Assembly: GCA_038040395.1 (NCBI GenBank)
Contig: JBBPIJ010000002.1
Coordinates: 124,001-188,000 of the forward strand
Source: VAXT01 sp038040395
GTDB taxonomy: Bacteria; Actinomycetota; Thermoleophilia; Gaiellales; Gaiellaceae
Direction of reading: 5' to 3'
Length of the DNA: 64,000 nucleotides
The translations under genes and the position numbers were made by a program. The first letter of the stretch is position 1. Every line of letters begins with the position of its first letter. Below the pieces are notes generated by a model. The model ran no database searches. It saw nothing but the letters and a program-made list of their open reading frames with translations, and was not told the DNA's origin. Below are positions 51,329 to 59,825 of the stretch, piece after piece.

Positions 51329-52210
51329 TTAGCCTTTCGACTCCTGCGAGCCCGGTAGGGCTTCCCCGATCTTGCTGAGCGCAGATCCGAATTCGCTCGG
51401 GATGATCCACACCTTGTTCGCCTCTCCCTGCGCGATCTGCGGAAGCATCTGCAGGTACTGGTAGGCGAGCAGCTTCGGATCGGCGTCGCCGGCGTGGATC
51501 GCCTTGAAGACCGTGCCGATCGCCTCTGCCTGGCCTTCGGCCTCGAGAATCGTCGCCTGACGCAGTCCCTCGGCCTTCAGGATCGCGCTCTGCTTCTCCC
51601 CCTCGGCGGTCAGGATCTCGGCCTGCTTGAAGCCTTCGGCGTTCAGGATCGCGGCCCGCTTGTCGCGCTCGGCCCGCATCTGCTTCTCCATCGACTCCTG
51701 GATCGAGCCCGGAGGGTCGATCGCCTTCAGTTCGACGCGGTTGACCCGGATGCCCCACTTGCCGGTGGCTTCGTCCAGCACTCCGCGCAGCTGCTGGTTG
51801 ATCTGGTCTCGCGACGTAAGAGTCGCCTCGAGGTCGAGACCGCCGATCACGTTCCGTAGCGTCGTCACGGTCAGCTGCTCGATCCCCTGGATGAAGTTCG
51901 CGATCTCGTAGGTGGCCGCCTTGGGGTCGGTCACCTGGAAGTAGATGACGGTGTCGATGCTGACGACGACGTTGTCCTCGGTGATCACCGGTTGCGGCTG
52001 GAACGAGACCACCTGCTCGCGGAGGTCGACCATCTCCCGGATCCGGTCGACGAACGGGACGACGATCGTGAGTCCGGCATTCAGCGTCCGCGAGTACCGG
52101 CCGAACCGCTCGACCACTCCCGCACGTGCTTGGGGCACGATCCGGATCGTTCGGGCGAGCGCGAGTAGCACGACTGCTGCGACGACTGCGAGAACGATCA
52201 ACTCGGCCAC
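51329..52210 (-). CDS. SPFH/Band 7 domain membrane protein (stomatin/QmcA-like)
   Basis: A 293-residue protein with one N-terminal membrane helix (LIVLAVVAAVVLLALA), then the SPFH domain: VPQARAGVVERFGRYSRTLNAGL, VDLREQVVSFQPQPVITEDNV and LRNVIGGLDLEATLTSRD. A Glu/Ala-rich coiled coil (AEGFKQAEILTAEGEKQSAI) follows. Such proteins form membrane scaffolds and often pair with NfeD, whose gene is directly upstream. GTG 52210 has AGGAGG 4 bases away. Convergent with clpC (6 bp gap). Confidence 0.9.
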   Translation of the reverse strand: MAELIVLAVVAAVVLLALARTIRIVPQARAGVVERFGRYSRTLNAGLTIVVPFVDRIREMVDLREQVVSFQPQPVITEDNVVVSIDTVIYFQVTDPKAATYEIANFIQGIEQLTVTTLRNVIGGLDLEATLTSRDQINQQLRGVLDEATGKWGIRVNRVELKAIDPPGSIQESMEKQMRAERDKRAAILNAEGFKQAEILTAEGEKQSAILKAEGLRQATILEAEGQAEAIGTVFKAIHAGDADPKLLAYQYLQMLPQIAQGEANKVWIIPSEFGSALSKIGEALPGSQESKG

Positions 52211-52218
52211 ATGACCTC

Positions 52219-52647
52219 CTACTGGTAGACGAGCGCGGTTGCGCCCTCGATCTTGACCACCTCGACCCGTGCGCCGGGCTCGAGGACCTGGTCCTCCATG
52301 AACGAGCGCGCGGACCACTCTTCGCCACCGATGCGTACGCGGCCGCCGTTTACGTCCACCCGTTCGAGGACGAGCGCCTTGGCCCCGACGAGAGCCGCGG
52401 TCCCGGTTCGAAGCATCGGCGGCACACTCAGATGGCTCCGGGCGAGAGGGCGCAAGACGGCAACCGACGCGACCGATGCGACGACGAAGGCGAGCAGCTG
52501 GACGGCCGCCCCGAGTCCAAGCAGCGCAAGAACCGCCGCGATGATCGCGGCGACCGCGACGGGGCCGAGGAAGAACAGACCGGGCGTCAGGATCTCTCCG
52601 ACGGCCAATCCTGCGGCCACGATCGCCCAGATCAGCCAGGCGGGCAC
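52219..52647 (-). CDS. NfeD-like membrane protein
   Basis: A 142-residue short NfeD: three or four N-terminal hydrophobic segments (about 4-70, with GEILTPGLFFLGPVAVAA) and a C-terminal OB-fold (about 85-142; GTAALVGAKALVLERVD, then GEEWSARSFM and GARVEVVKIEGATALV). It is thought to work with SPFH proteins in membrane microdomains. It precedes the SPFH gene by 8 bp, the usual pairing, so cotranscription is likely. Confidence 0.88.
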   Translation of the reverse strand: MPAWLIWAIVAAGLAVGEILTPGLFFLGPVAVAAIIAAVLALLGLGAAVQLLAFVVASVASVAVLRPLARSHLSVPPMLRTGTAALVGAKALVLERVDVNGGRVRIGGEEWSARSFMEDQVLEPGARVEVVKIEGATALVYQ

Positions 52648-52656
52648 GACAGAATC

Positions 52657-53073
52657 CTAAGCCTCCGGCGGCGGGGCGTCGGGGAAGCGCGGCAGCCCGT
52701 CATCGGGGAGTACGTCCCACGGCGCGCGCGAGTCCACGTACGAGTGGCGCTCCGGACGAACCTCCGGGTCGCCGTCCAGCGCGCCGAGGCGCACCGAGAT
52801 CCGCTCGCCTTCGGGCCACTGGCCGCCGAACAGGCTCGAGCCGCACACAGCGCAGAACGCCTTGACCGCGCCGCCCGGGTCGTAGACGCGGATCAGCTCC
52901 TCGCCTTCCAGCAGGCGGAACTGCTCGCGAGGAATGTGCCCGACGGTGAGGCCAAACGCGCCCGAGTGCTTGCGGCAGCGTGAGCAGTGACAGTGGATCG
53001 CGCGCGTGAACGGCAGGGTCACCTCGAACCGGACGCCTCCACAGAGGCAGCTGCCGCGGACAGTCTCGGCCAT
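52657..53073 (-). CDS. GFA family protein (glutathione-dependent formaldehyde-activating/CENP-V fold)
   Basis: A 138-residue zinc protein. SCLCGGVRFEV, then IHCHCSRCRKHSGAFG and FCAVCGSSLF provide the seven Cys that bind two zincs in the CENP-V/GFA fold. The original family member was thought to promote S-hydroxymethylglutathione formation; most members, this one included, have no proven activity. It begins at ATG 53073 and ends 9 bp before nfeD. Divergent from the DMT transporter. Confidence 0.88.
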   Translation of the reverse strand: MAETVRGSCLCGGVRFEVTLPFTRAIHCHCSRCRKHSGAFGLTVGHIPREQFRLLEGEELIRVYDPGGAVKAFCAVCGSSLFGGQWPEGERISVRLGALDGDPEVRPERHSYVDSRAPWDVLPDDGLPRFPDAPPPEA

Positions 53074-53100
53074 CACGTCGAGTGTAAATAGGCTGGGACG

Positions 53101-54012
53101 GTGCGGCGAGCGCTCACCGACCGGCCGGCACTCGGCGTGCTCAGCGGTGCGGTCCTCATCGCCTTCTCCGGGATCCTCTATCGGAAGTCTGACGTCTCGC
53201 CGGCGACGGGTGCGTTCTTCCGCTGCTTCTGGGCGTTGCCCTTCCTCTGGCCGCTCGTGGTCTGGGAAGACCGACGACGCGGCCCTCGGCCGAGGGCGCT
53301 TCGGCGCGCGGCCTGGATCGGCGGCGCGTTCTTCGCGGCCGACCTGATCCTCTGGCACTACTCGATCGAGAAGGTCGGAGCAGGCCTGGCCACGGTTCTC
53401 GGCAACACGCAGGTCGTCCTCGTCGGGCTGCTCGCGTGGGCGCTCTTCCGCGAGCGGCTCTCTCGGAACGCCCTGCTCGCAATCCCGGTTGCGATGCTCG
53501 GGATCCTGCTCATCTCGGGCGTTCTCGAGAACGGCGCGTACGGCAGTGACCCGAAGCTGGGCGCGGTCTTCGGCGTCCTCACCGGGATCGCCTATTCGGG
53601 CTTCCTGCTTGCCTTGCGACGGGGCTCGGGCGAGAGGGGCCGAGTCGCCGGCCCTCTCTTCGACGCGACGCTTGCCACCGCCGTCTTCGTCGTCCCGGCC
53701 GGCCTGATCCTGGGTGATCTCGACTTCACGCCGTCGCTCGAGGCGACCGGGTGGCTCCTGGCGCTCGCGTTGAGCTCGCAGGTTGTCGGCTGGCTCTTGA
53801 TCACGGTGTCGCTGGGAAGGCTGCCCACGGCTCTGACCTCCGTGCTCCTCACGCTGCAGCCGCTGCTCGCCGTGCTCTTCGCCGCGCTGCTCGTGGACGA
53901 GCGACCCTCGCCGCTGCAGCTCGTGGGCGCCGCGTTCATCCTCTCCGGACTGCTCATCGCGTCGATCGGACGACGGCAGCAGACACCACTCGAGACTGTG
54001 CCCGAGCATTAG
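53101..54012 (+). CDS. EamA/DMT-family transporter
   Basis: A 303-residue membrane protein with ten hydrophobic segments in two repeated halves, each with an EamA domain. The first half has LIAFSGILYRKSDVSPATGAFFRC and the second has PTALTSVLLTLQPLLAVLFAALLVDERPSPLQL. DMT members export or import small metabolites. GTG start at 53101. Its stop codon overlaps the first base pairs of the long intergenic hairpin at 54011. Confidence 0.87.
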   Translation: MRRALTDRPALGVLSGAVLIAFSGILYRKSDVSPATGAFFRCFWALPFLWPLVVWEDRRRGPRPRALRRAAWIGGAFFAADLILWHYSIEKVGAGLATVLGNTQVVLVGLLAWALFRERLSRNALLAIPVAMLGILLISGVLENGAYGSDPKLGAVFGVLTGIAYSGFLLALRRGSGERGRVAGPLFDATLATAVFVVPAGLILGDLDFTPSLEATGWLLALALSSQVVGWLLITVSLGRLPTALTSVLLTLQPLLAVLFAALLVDERPSPLQLVGAAFILSGLLIASIGRRQQTPLETVPEH

Positions 54013-54173
54013 GAGGGTTTGGCGGGACATTCTCGTCGCCGGGGTGCGATGGTCGTTCCGAGACAAGGACGCAGGGAGTACCCAGGCTAGTCAGCCTGGG
54101 TACGACTGAGGACGCCGCTCTCGGGGCGAGCAGCGCGGCCCGGCGGCTCAGCCATGTTTCGCCAAACCCTCCT
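54011..54173 (+). ncRNA. Candidate structured RNA: 163-nt extended hairpin between the DMT gene and radA
   Basis: The sequence folds on itself over its full length in four nested stems. 54011-54030 pairs with 54154-54173 (20 pairs). 54035-54048 pairs with 54134-54147 (14 positions, one mismatch). 54053-54063 pairs with 54119-54129 (11). 54078-54088 pairs with 54093-54103 (11, loop AGTC). All six non-Watson-Crick pairs are G-U if the + strand is the RNA; on the other strand they would be C-A mismatches. That favours a + strand transcript. It could be a small RNA, a radA leader, or the remnant of a MITE-like element. No flanking duplication is visible. Confidence 0.45.
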
Positions 54174-54224
54174 GACGCACTTTCGGCACGGTTGGCGTCG
54201 GACCGCGCTCCTAGACTCGACGTC

Positions 54225-55571
54225 ATGGCCAAGACTGCCGCCCTTCATTTCGCCTGCTCCGATTGCGGGTACTCGACCGGTCGGTGGCTCGGCCGTTGCC
54301 CGAGTTGCGCCAGCTTCGGCACGCTCGTCGAGCAGGCGCCGCAGGCCGCGAACGGGAGCGCCGAGGCGAGGCCGCTGCTCCGCCTCGCCGATGTGGAGGT
54401 CGAGGACGCCGAGCGGATCCCGACAGGTGTGCCGGAGCTCGACCGCGTTCTTGGGGGTGGGCTCGTGCCGGCCTCGCTCGTCCTCGTCGGCGGAGAGCCC
54501 GGAGTGGGCAAGTCGACGCTCCTGCTGATGGCGCTCGCGGCGATTTCGCGCGACCGTCGGGCGCTGCTCGTAACCGGCGAGGAGTCGACGGCGCAGGTGA
54601 AGCTTCGCGCCGCGCGTCTCGGCGGCGCCGAGCAGGTTGAGATCCTCGCCGAGACGAATCTCGAGGTCGTCTGCGCGACGCTCGAGCGCGAGCGGCCGGA
54701 GGTCTGCGTGATCGACTCCGTGCAGACGCTCTATTCGGCCGACATCGGCTCCGCGCCCGGCTCGGTCACGCAAGTGCGCGAGGCGGCGGCTCGGTTGCTG
54801 CGGGTGGGCAAGGAGTCGGGCGTCGCGCTCTTTCTCGTCGGGCACGTGACGAAGGACGGCTCGGTCGCCGGCCCCCGCGTGCTCGAGCACCTCGTCGACT
54901 GCGTGCTCCAGTTCGAGGGCGATCGCTACCACGCGCACCGTGTGCTCCGGGCCGCCAAGAACCGCTTCGGCTCGACGAACGAGCTCGGGGTCTTCGAGAT
55001 GACGGGCACCGGCTTGCAGGGGGTCCCCGACCCATCTGCGGTCTTCGGCCAGAGCGACGGGGAGGTGGGGGCGGCGGTTGCCTGCGCGCTCGAAGGCACG
55101 CGGCCGCTCCTGCTCGAGATCCAGGCGCTCGTCTCGCCAACCGACCTTGCGATGCCTCGCCGGGTCGGCACTGGTGTCGACCCGAAGCGTCTCGCGATGA
55201 TCGTCGCAGTTCTCTCGCGACACGGTGGGCTCTCGCTCGGCCAGGCCGACGTCTTCGTGAACGTCGCCGGCGGTTTGCGGATCGACGAGCCGGGAGCCGA
55301 CCTCACCGTCGCGCTCGCCATCGCCTCGGCGGCGCGCGGCGAGCCACTTCGCCCTGGAACGGCTTCATTCGGCGAGATCGGGCTCACTGGCCGCCTGCGA
55401 CCGGCAGCTCAGGCCGAGCGACGGGCTCAGGAATGCGCAAAGCTCGGCCTGAACGCGGTGCTCGTGCCTGCGGGCACGGAAGCCCGGGCGAAGATCGAGC
55501 TCGTCCAGGCCGACACCCTCCGCAGCGCCCTTTCCGCAGCCCTTGTCAAGGCCAAAGTGCAGGCTGCGTAG
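54225..55571 (+). CDS. radA: DNA repair protein RadA
   Basis: The protein is 448 residues from ATG 54225. The N-terminal C4 zinc finger has Cys 11, 14, 25 and 28. RecA-like core: Walker A GEPGVGKST (about 92-100), the KNRFGSTNELG motif specific to RadA, and a C-terminal Lon-protease-like domain with LSLGQADVFVNVAGGLRI. It helps branch migration in recombination. In B. subtilis radA follows clpC and precedes disA; here disA is absent and carD follows. Confidence 0.95.
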   Translation: MAKTAALHFACSDCGYSTGRWLGRCPSCASFGTLVEQAPQAANGSAEARPLLRLADVEVEDAERIPTGVPELDRVLGGGLVPASLVLVGGEPGVGKSTLLLMALAAISRDRRALLVTGEESTAQVKLRAARLGGAEQVEILAETNLEVVCATLERERPEVCVIDSVQTLYSADIGSAPGSVTQVREAAARLLRVGKESGVALFLVGHVTKDGSVAGPRVLEHLVDCVLQFEGDRYHAHRVLRAAKNRFGSTNELGVFEMTGTGLQGVPDPSAVFGQSDGEVGAAVACALEGTRPLLLEIQALVSPTDLAMPRRVGTGVDPKRLAMIVAVLSRHGGLSLGQADVFVNVAGGLRIDEPGADLTVALAIASAARGEPLRPGTASFGEIGLTGRLRPAAQAERRAQECAKLGLNAVLVPAGTEARAKIELVQADTLRSALSAALVKAKVQAA

Positions 55572-55590
55572 CCCCTCTGAGCAGGGGTTT
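55572..55590 (+). terminator. Hairpin after radA
   Basis: CCCCT-CTGAGC-AGGGG followed by TTT, beginning on the base after the radA stop. Short stem and short T-run, so only moderately convincing. A second hairpin with A/T-rich arms (GAAAAAG and CTTTTTC) lies at 55606-55622. Confidence 0.5.
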
Positions 55591-55651
55591 CTGCGCGAAA
55601 GCTGCGAAAAAGTGGCTTTTTCCAGCAACTTTTGATATCCTGGATCTCGTT

Positions 55652-55676
55652 CGCCGGCAGTGTCCAGCTGCCGGCG
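55652..55676 (+). promoter_or_regulatory. Perfect 9-bp hairpin in the carD leader
   Basis: CGCCGGCAG and CTGCCGGCG around a 7-base loop, ending 36 bases before the carD start codon and 24 before its GGAGG. A possible -10 (TATCCT, 55636-55641) lies upstream, so the hairpin would be near the 5' end of the mRNA. It may stabilise or control the leader. Confidence 0.4.
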
Positions 55677-55711
55677 GCTTGGTGAAACCACACAGATTTG
55701 GGAGGTCGGGC

Positions 55712-56233
55712 TTGTACAAGGTCGGCGACAAGGTCGTGTATCCGCACCACGGAGCGGGCACCGTGGTCAAAAAGGACAAGCGGAAAGTGCTCGGTGAGGA
55801 ACGCGAATACCTCACGATTCAGATCCTGCACAACGACATGACGGTCAACGTGCCGACCGAGAACGCCGACCGGGTCGGCCTCCGCAAGGTGATCGACGAG
55901 ACCACTGTCGAGCAAGTTCTGAAGGCGCTGCGGGGCAGCGGCACGGTGATGCCGAAGAACTGGAACCGCCGCTTCAAGCACAACCGCGACAAGATGAAGA
56001 CCGGCGACATCTTCGAGCTCGCCGAGGTCGTCCGAAACCTGTCGCTGCGCGACCACGAGAAGGGCCTCTCCACCGGCGAGAAGCAGATGTTCGTCAAGGC
56101 CAAGAAGATCCTCGTCTCCGAGCTCATGTACGCGAAAGGCATGGACGAGGAAGAGGCCGCGGAGTGGCTCGACGACATCCTCGCGGGTGTCGGCGCCAAG
56201 AAGAGCCGCGCGAAGGTGGCCGCGAAAGCATAA
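55712..56233 (+). CDS. carD: CarD-family transcriptional regulator
   Basis: The protein is 173 residues from TTG 55712, with GGAGG 6 bases upstream. The N-terminal RNA-polymerase-interacting domain has KVGDKVVYPHHGAGTVV and the REYLTIQI strand. The C-terminal helical domain contains the promoter-contacting Trp region (LKALRGSGTVMPKNWNRR), LAEVVRNL and EKGLSTGEKQMFVKAKKIL. CarD binds the RNA polymerase beta subunit and steadies open complexes at rRNA and other promoters. It precedes ispD, as in mycobacteria. Confidence 0.95.
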   Translation: MYKVGDKVVYPHHGAGTVVKKDKRKVLGEEREYLTIQILHNDMTVNVPTENADRVGLRKVIDETTVEQVLKALRGSGTVMPKNWNRRFKHNRDKMKTGDIFELAEVVRNLSLRDHEKGLSTGEKQMFVKAKKILVSELMYAKGMDEEEAAEWLDDILAGVGAKKSRAKVAAKA

Positions 56234-56289
56234 GCGGCTCCGACGGCAAAGCCGCCGAAGCCTCTTGGTCGGCGCCGCGAGTCGGCGCC
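56234..56289 (+). terminator. Hairpins in the carD-ispD gap
   Basis: GCGGCT (56234-56239) pairs with AGCCGC (56250-56255), directly after the carD stop. A second hairpin, GGCGCC-n7-GGCGCC, is at 56271-56289. Neither has a T-run; they may attenuate readthrough or simply fold the linker. Confidence 0.35.
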
Positions 56290-56312
56290 TTAGCCTAGTA
56301 ACGTGATCGCCC

Positions 56313-56993
56313 GTGAGCGTCTGGGCGATTCTCGCTGCAGCAGGACGTGGTGACCGTCTTGGGTTGGACCGCCCCAAGGCATTCGCGCCACTGAACGACC
56401 GGCCGCTCGTCGCCGAAGCCCTCGAGCGGCTCGACGCCTCGGATTGGATCGATGGGATCGTCGTCGCCGCGCCGCCGGAGTGGGAGGAGCCGTGCATCCT
56501 CGTCGCTGAGGAGGTGGCTGCCGGCAAGGTGGCCGCGACCGTGACCGGCGGCGAGAGCCGAAGCGAATCGGTGCGCGCAGCTCTCGCCGAGGTGCCCGAG
56601 GACGCCGCTGTCGTCCTGGTTCACGACGCAGCTCGCCCGCTCATCGACGACGACGTGATCGAGCGAGTGATCACGGGGCTGGCCGACGGATGGGATGGGG
56701 CAGTTCCGGCCCTCCCGATCACGGACGCGGTGAAGCGAGTCGAGGGCGACGCCGTTGTGGAGACGCTCGACCGCGAAGGGCTCGTCACGGTTCAGACTCC
56801 GCAGGCGTTCGTCGCCTCGGCGCTCCGAGACGCCCTCTCCGATCCGACCTTGCAACAGACTGTTGCTAAGTCCCTCGACTGCGCGAGCCTCGTCGAGGCA
56901 AGGGGCGGACGGGTACGCGTCGTGGAGGGTGATCCCCGGCTGCGCAAGGTGACCGACTCCGCAGACCTCGAGCTCGTCGCATCATGGCTATGA
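56313..56993 (+). CDS. ispD: 2-C-methyl-D-erythritol 4-phosphate cytidylyltransferase with in-frame palindromic insertion
   Basis: A 226-residue IspD. The CTP-binding loop AAAGRGDRLGLDRPKAF is at about 6-22, VHDAARPLI at about 103-111, TVQTPQAF at about 155-162 and VVEGDPRLRKVTDSADL near the end. It makes CDP-ME in the MEP isoprenoid pathway. Between Thr 179 and Asp 189 lie nine extra residues read from a 27-bp element (LQQTVAKS plus one). Removing nine codons restores TDCASLVEA, the expected continuation of the family. The insertion is in a surface helix region before the conserved G-D motif, so activity is probably kept. Confidence 0.93.
   Translation: MSVWAILAAAGRGDRLGLDRPKAFAPLNDRPLVAEALERLDASDWIDGIVVAAPPEWEEPCILVAEEVAAGKVAATVTGGESRSESVRAALAEVPEDAAVVLVHDAARPLIDDDVIERVITGLADGWDGAVPALPITDAVKRVEGDAVVETLDREGLVTVQTPQAFVASALRDALSDPTLQQTVAKSLDCASLVEARGGRVRVVEGDPRLRKVTDSADLELVASWL
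56846..56872 (+). repeat. 27-bp palindromic element, copy 3 (inside ispD)
   Basis: Same core as copies 1 and 2; flanks here are GACCTT and TAAGTC. It is read in frame with no stop, as TLQQTVAKS. Copy 4 in gltX is identical over all 27 bases. Confidence 0.95.
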
Positions 56994-57454
56994 GCGGGCT
57001 ACGGATCGGGCTCGGCGTCGACGCGCATCGCTTCGCCGACGGGATCCCGCTCGTCCTGGCCGGAGTCGACTTCCCTGGCGAGCCGGGGTTGGCCGGCCAT
57101 TCCGACGGCGACGTGATCTCTCACGCACTCATCGACGCGATTCTCGGCGCCGCGGGCAAAGGTGACATCGGCGAGCTCTTCCCTTCGGCCGACCCGCAGT
57201 GGCTCGATGCCTCGTCGATCCGATTGCTCCAGCGGAGCTACGAGGTCGTCCACTTGGCCGGCTTCGAGCTCGTGAACGCGGACTGCGTTCTGATCGGAGA
57301 GCAGCCGAAAATCGCAAATGTGCGCGTAGCGATGGGAGCGCGGCTCGCCGGGGCGATGGGAGTCGACATCGACCGCGTCACGGTGCGGGCGACGACGACC
57401 GACGGTCTCGGATTCACCGGCCGCGGTGAAGGCCTCGCAGCCCAGGCGGTTGCG

Positions 57455-58171
<717 letters not shown>

Positions 58172-58783
58172 CTAGTGGACGACGCGGATGTTGAACGTCG
58201 GGCTGCCGACGGCGCCCATCAGCTTGAGCCAGAGCGGCAGGTACATCTCAGTCGCGCGGGCGCCGGAGATGTCGCCGAGGTCGTGGATGCGCTTGGCCGG
58301 CCAGCCGAAGCTCTGGAGGACGGCTGAGGAGATCTGCGCCTTCGCTTCGTCGTCGTTCCCGCAGATGAAGAGATCGTGCTCGCCGGGCACGCTGCCGGGG
58401 TCGACCATGACGCTCGCGTTGACGGTGTGGAGCGTCTTGACGACCTTCGCCTCGGGAAAAGCCCGCTGGATCTGCTCGCCGAGGCTCTCGTCGTTGCATA
58501 CGGAGAGGCGCGGCGGCATGCCCTGCGAGAAATCGAGCGGGTTCGCGACGTCGACGAGGATCTTCCCGGAGAGGTTTTCCTCGCCGGCCGCACCGAGCGC
58601 CTCGAGGGATGCGGTGCCTGCGGTGCAGTTGAAGACGAGCTCGCCGTGAGCCGCCGCCTCCGCGAACGGAACGGCGTCGTCACCGGCTGAACGCGACCCG
58701 ATCTGCACGTCGTGCCCCAACTCGCGCAGTTTCGCCGCGATCGTGGTGCCGACCATCCCGGTTCCGAGAACGCCGATCTTCAC
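58172..58783 (-). CDS. NADPH-dependent F420 reductase-like protein
   Basis: The protein is 203 residues from GTG 58783. KIGVLGTGMVGTTIAAKL is the NADP loop (GxGxxG), followed by VQIGSRSAG (the SRS that binds the 2'-phosphate), VFNCTAGTASLEAL, DVANPLDFS and VKTLHTVNASVMV. This is the pattern of F420:NADPH oxidoreductases, which move hydride between F420 and NADP; related STEAP-like reductases share it. It is divergent from gltX (25 bp gap) and is followed by mutY. Confidence 0.8.
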   Translation of the reverse strand: MKIGVLGTGMVGTTIAAKLRELGHDVQIGSRSAGDDAVPFAEAAAHGELVFNCTAGTASLEALGAAGEENLSGKILVDVANPLDFSQGMPPRLSVCNDESLGEQIQRAFPEAKVVKTLHTVNASVMVDPGSVPGEHDLFICGNDDEAKAQISSAVLQSFGWPAKRIHDLGDISGARATEMYLPLWLKLMGAVGSPTFNIRVVH

Positions 58784-58808
58784 GGAGGCGAGTGTAGATT
58801 CAGACCCG

Positions 58809-59825
58809 ATGATGCGCGTCCGCTTCGCACCCAGCCCGACCGGCTCGCTGCACGTCGGAAACGCTCTGAGCGCCGTCGCCAACCGCGAGTTCGGCGAATG
58901 GATGCTCCTGCGCGTCGACGACACCGATGCAGCCCGGAACGTTCCCGGCGGAGAGGAGGAGATCCTCCGTGATCTCGAGTGGCTCGGAGTGGCCTGGGAG
59001 GAGGGGCCGATCCGCCAGAGCGAGCGCCAGGACCTCTATCGAACGGCCGCCGAGACCTTGCAACAGACTGTTGCTAAGTCGGATAGGTCGGGAGCGGTCA
59101 TGTTCGGAACGGTCACGTTGCTTCGTCCCGACGGCACGGCGACCTATCAGCTGGCGAGCGTCGTCGACGACATCGAGTTCGGGATCACGCACGTGATCCG
59201 CGGAAACGACCACCGGCCGAACGAGCAGCTGCACCGTGAGCTGACCGAGGCGCTTGGGGCGGCACCGCCCGAATACGTCCACCACGGGCTGATCCTCGGT
59301 GAGGACGGGCGCAAGCTGTCGAAGCGGGAGTTCGGCGCGACCGTCGCGTCGCTGCGCGATGCGGGGATCCCGGCCGCGGCGGTGCGGAGCTACCTGGACG
59401 AGCTGGGAATTCCGAAGCACGACGTGCACTACGACCTCTCGCGCATCCGCCGTCTCGCCATCGAGGCGATCGCGGCGATGTCCGACGAGGAGCTGGCCGC
59501 GGCGGCCGAGGCTCCAGTCGAAGTCGTTCCGGCACTCCGGGGCGCGCGCGACCTGGTCGAGGCTCGTGAGTACGCGAGACAGGTGCTCGAGCCCGAGCCG
59601 GTCTCGCTCGGCGAAGAGGCGAGGCCGACCCTCGAGCGGTTCAGGGAGCTGAGCTCGAACGGTGCGGGCGCAAAGGAGGTCGTCCGGGAACTGAAGGCCG
59701 TGGGCGGGAATCTGAAAGCTCTCAGGCTCGCGCTGACCGGTCGCGAGCGTGGGCCGGAGCTGTGGGCGATCGTCGCGGCGCTCTCGCCGGAAGAGGCTCT
59801 GCGGAGGGTCGATGCGGCTCTATGA
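58809..59825 (+). CDS. gltX: Glutamyl-tRNA synthetase, short form, with in-frame palindromic insertion
   Basis: A 338-residue class I synthetase. FAPSPTGSLHVGNAL is the HIGH region (HVGN), LLLRVDDTDAARN the Glu-binding strand, TYQLASVVDDIEFGITHVIRGNDH the second half of the Rossmann domain, and GRKLSKREFGATV the KMSKS. About 130-150 residues shorter than E. coli GluRS: the zinc/acceptor-binding insertion between AAET and GTVTLLRPDG is nearly absent. In that place sit nine residues from the 27-bp element. The C-terminal helical anticodon-binding part is retained, so it is not a GluQ. ATG 58809 is preferred. Confidence 0.9.
   Translation: MMRVRFAPSPTGSLHVGNALSAVANREFGEWMLLRVDDTDAARNVPGGEEEILRDLEWLGVAWEEGPIRQSERQDLYRTAAETLQQTVAKSDRSGAVMFGTVTLLRPDGTATYQLASVVDDIEFGITHVIRGNDHRPNEQLHRELTEALGAAPPEYVHHGLILGEDGRKLSKREFGATVASLRDAGIPAAAVRSYLDELGIPKHDVHYDLSRIRRLAIEAIAAMSDEELAAAAEAPVEVVPALRGARDLVEAREYARQVLEPEPVSLGEEARPTLERFRELSSNGAGAKEVVRELKAVGGNLKALRLALTGRERGPELWAIVAALSPEEALRRVDAAL
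59054..59080 (+). repeat. 27-bp palindromic element, copy 4 (inside gltX)
   Basis: Identical to the ispD copy over 27 bases and read in the same frame (TLQQTVAKS). It lies where other GluRS proteins carry the zinc/acceptor-binding insertion. Confidence 0.95.

Noticed and set aside
54011..54173. Insertion sequence with 20-bp terminal inverted repeats
   Set aside because: No reading frame inside, no target-site duplication at the ends, and the inner sequence also pairs along its length. A structured RNA fits better, though a MITE relic is not excluded.
58809..59825. gltX as glutamyl-Q-tRNA(Asp) synthetase (GluQ)
   Set aside because: GluQ lacks the C-terminal anticodon-binding part. Here about 130 residues follow KLSKR, and the gene sits at the gltX position of the conserved block.
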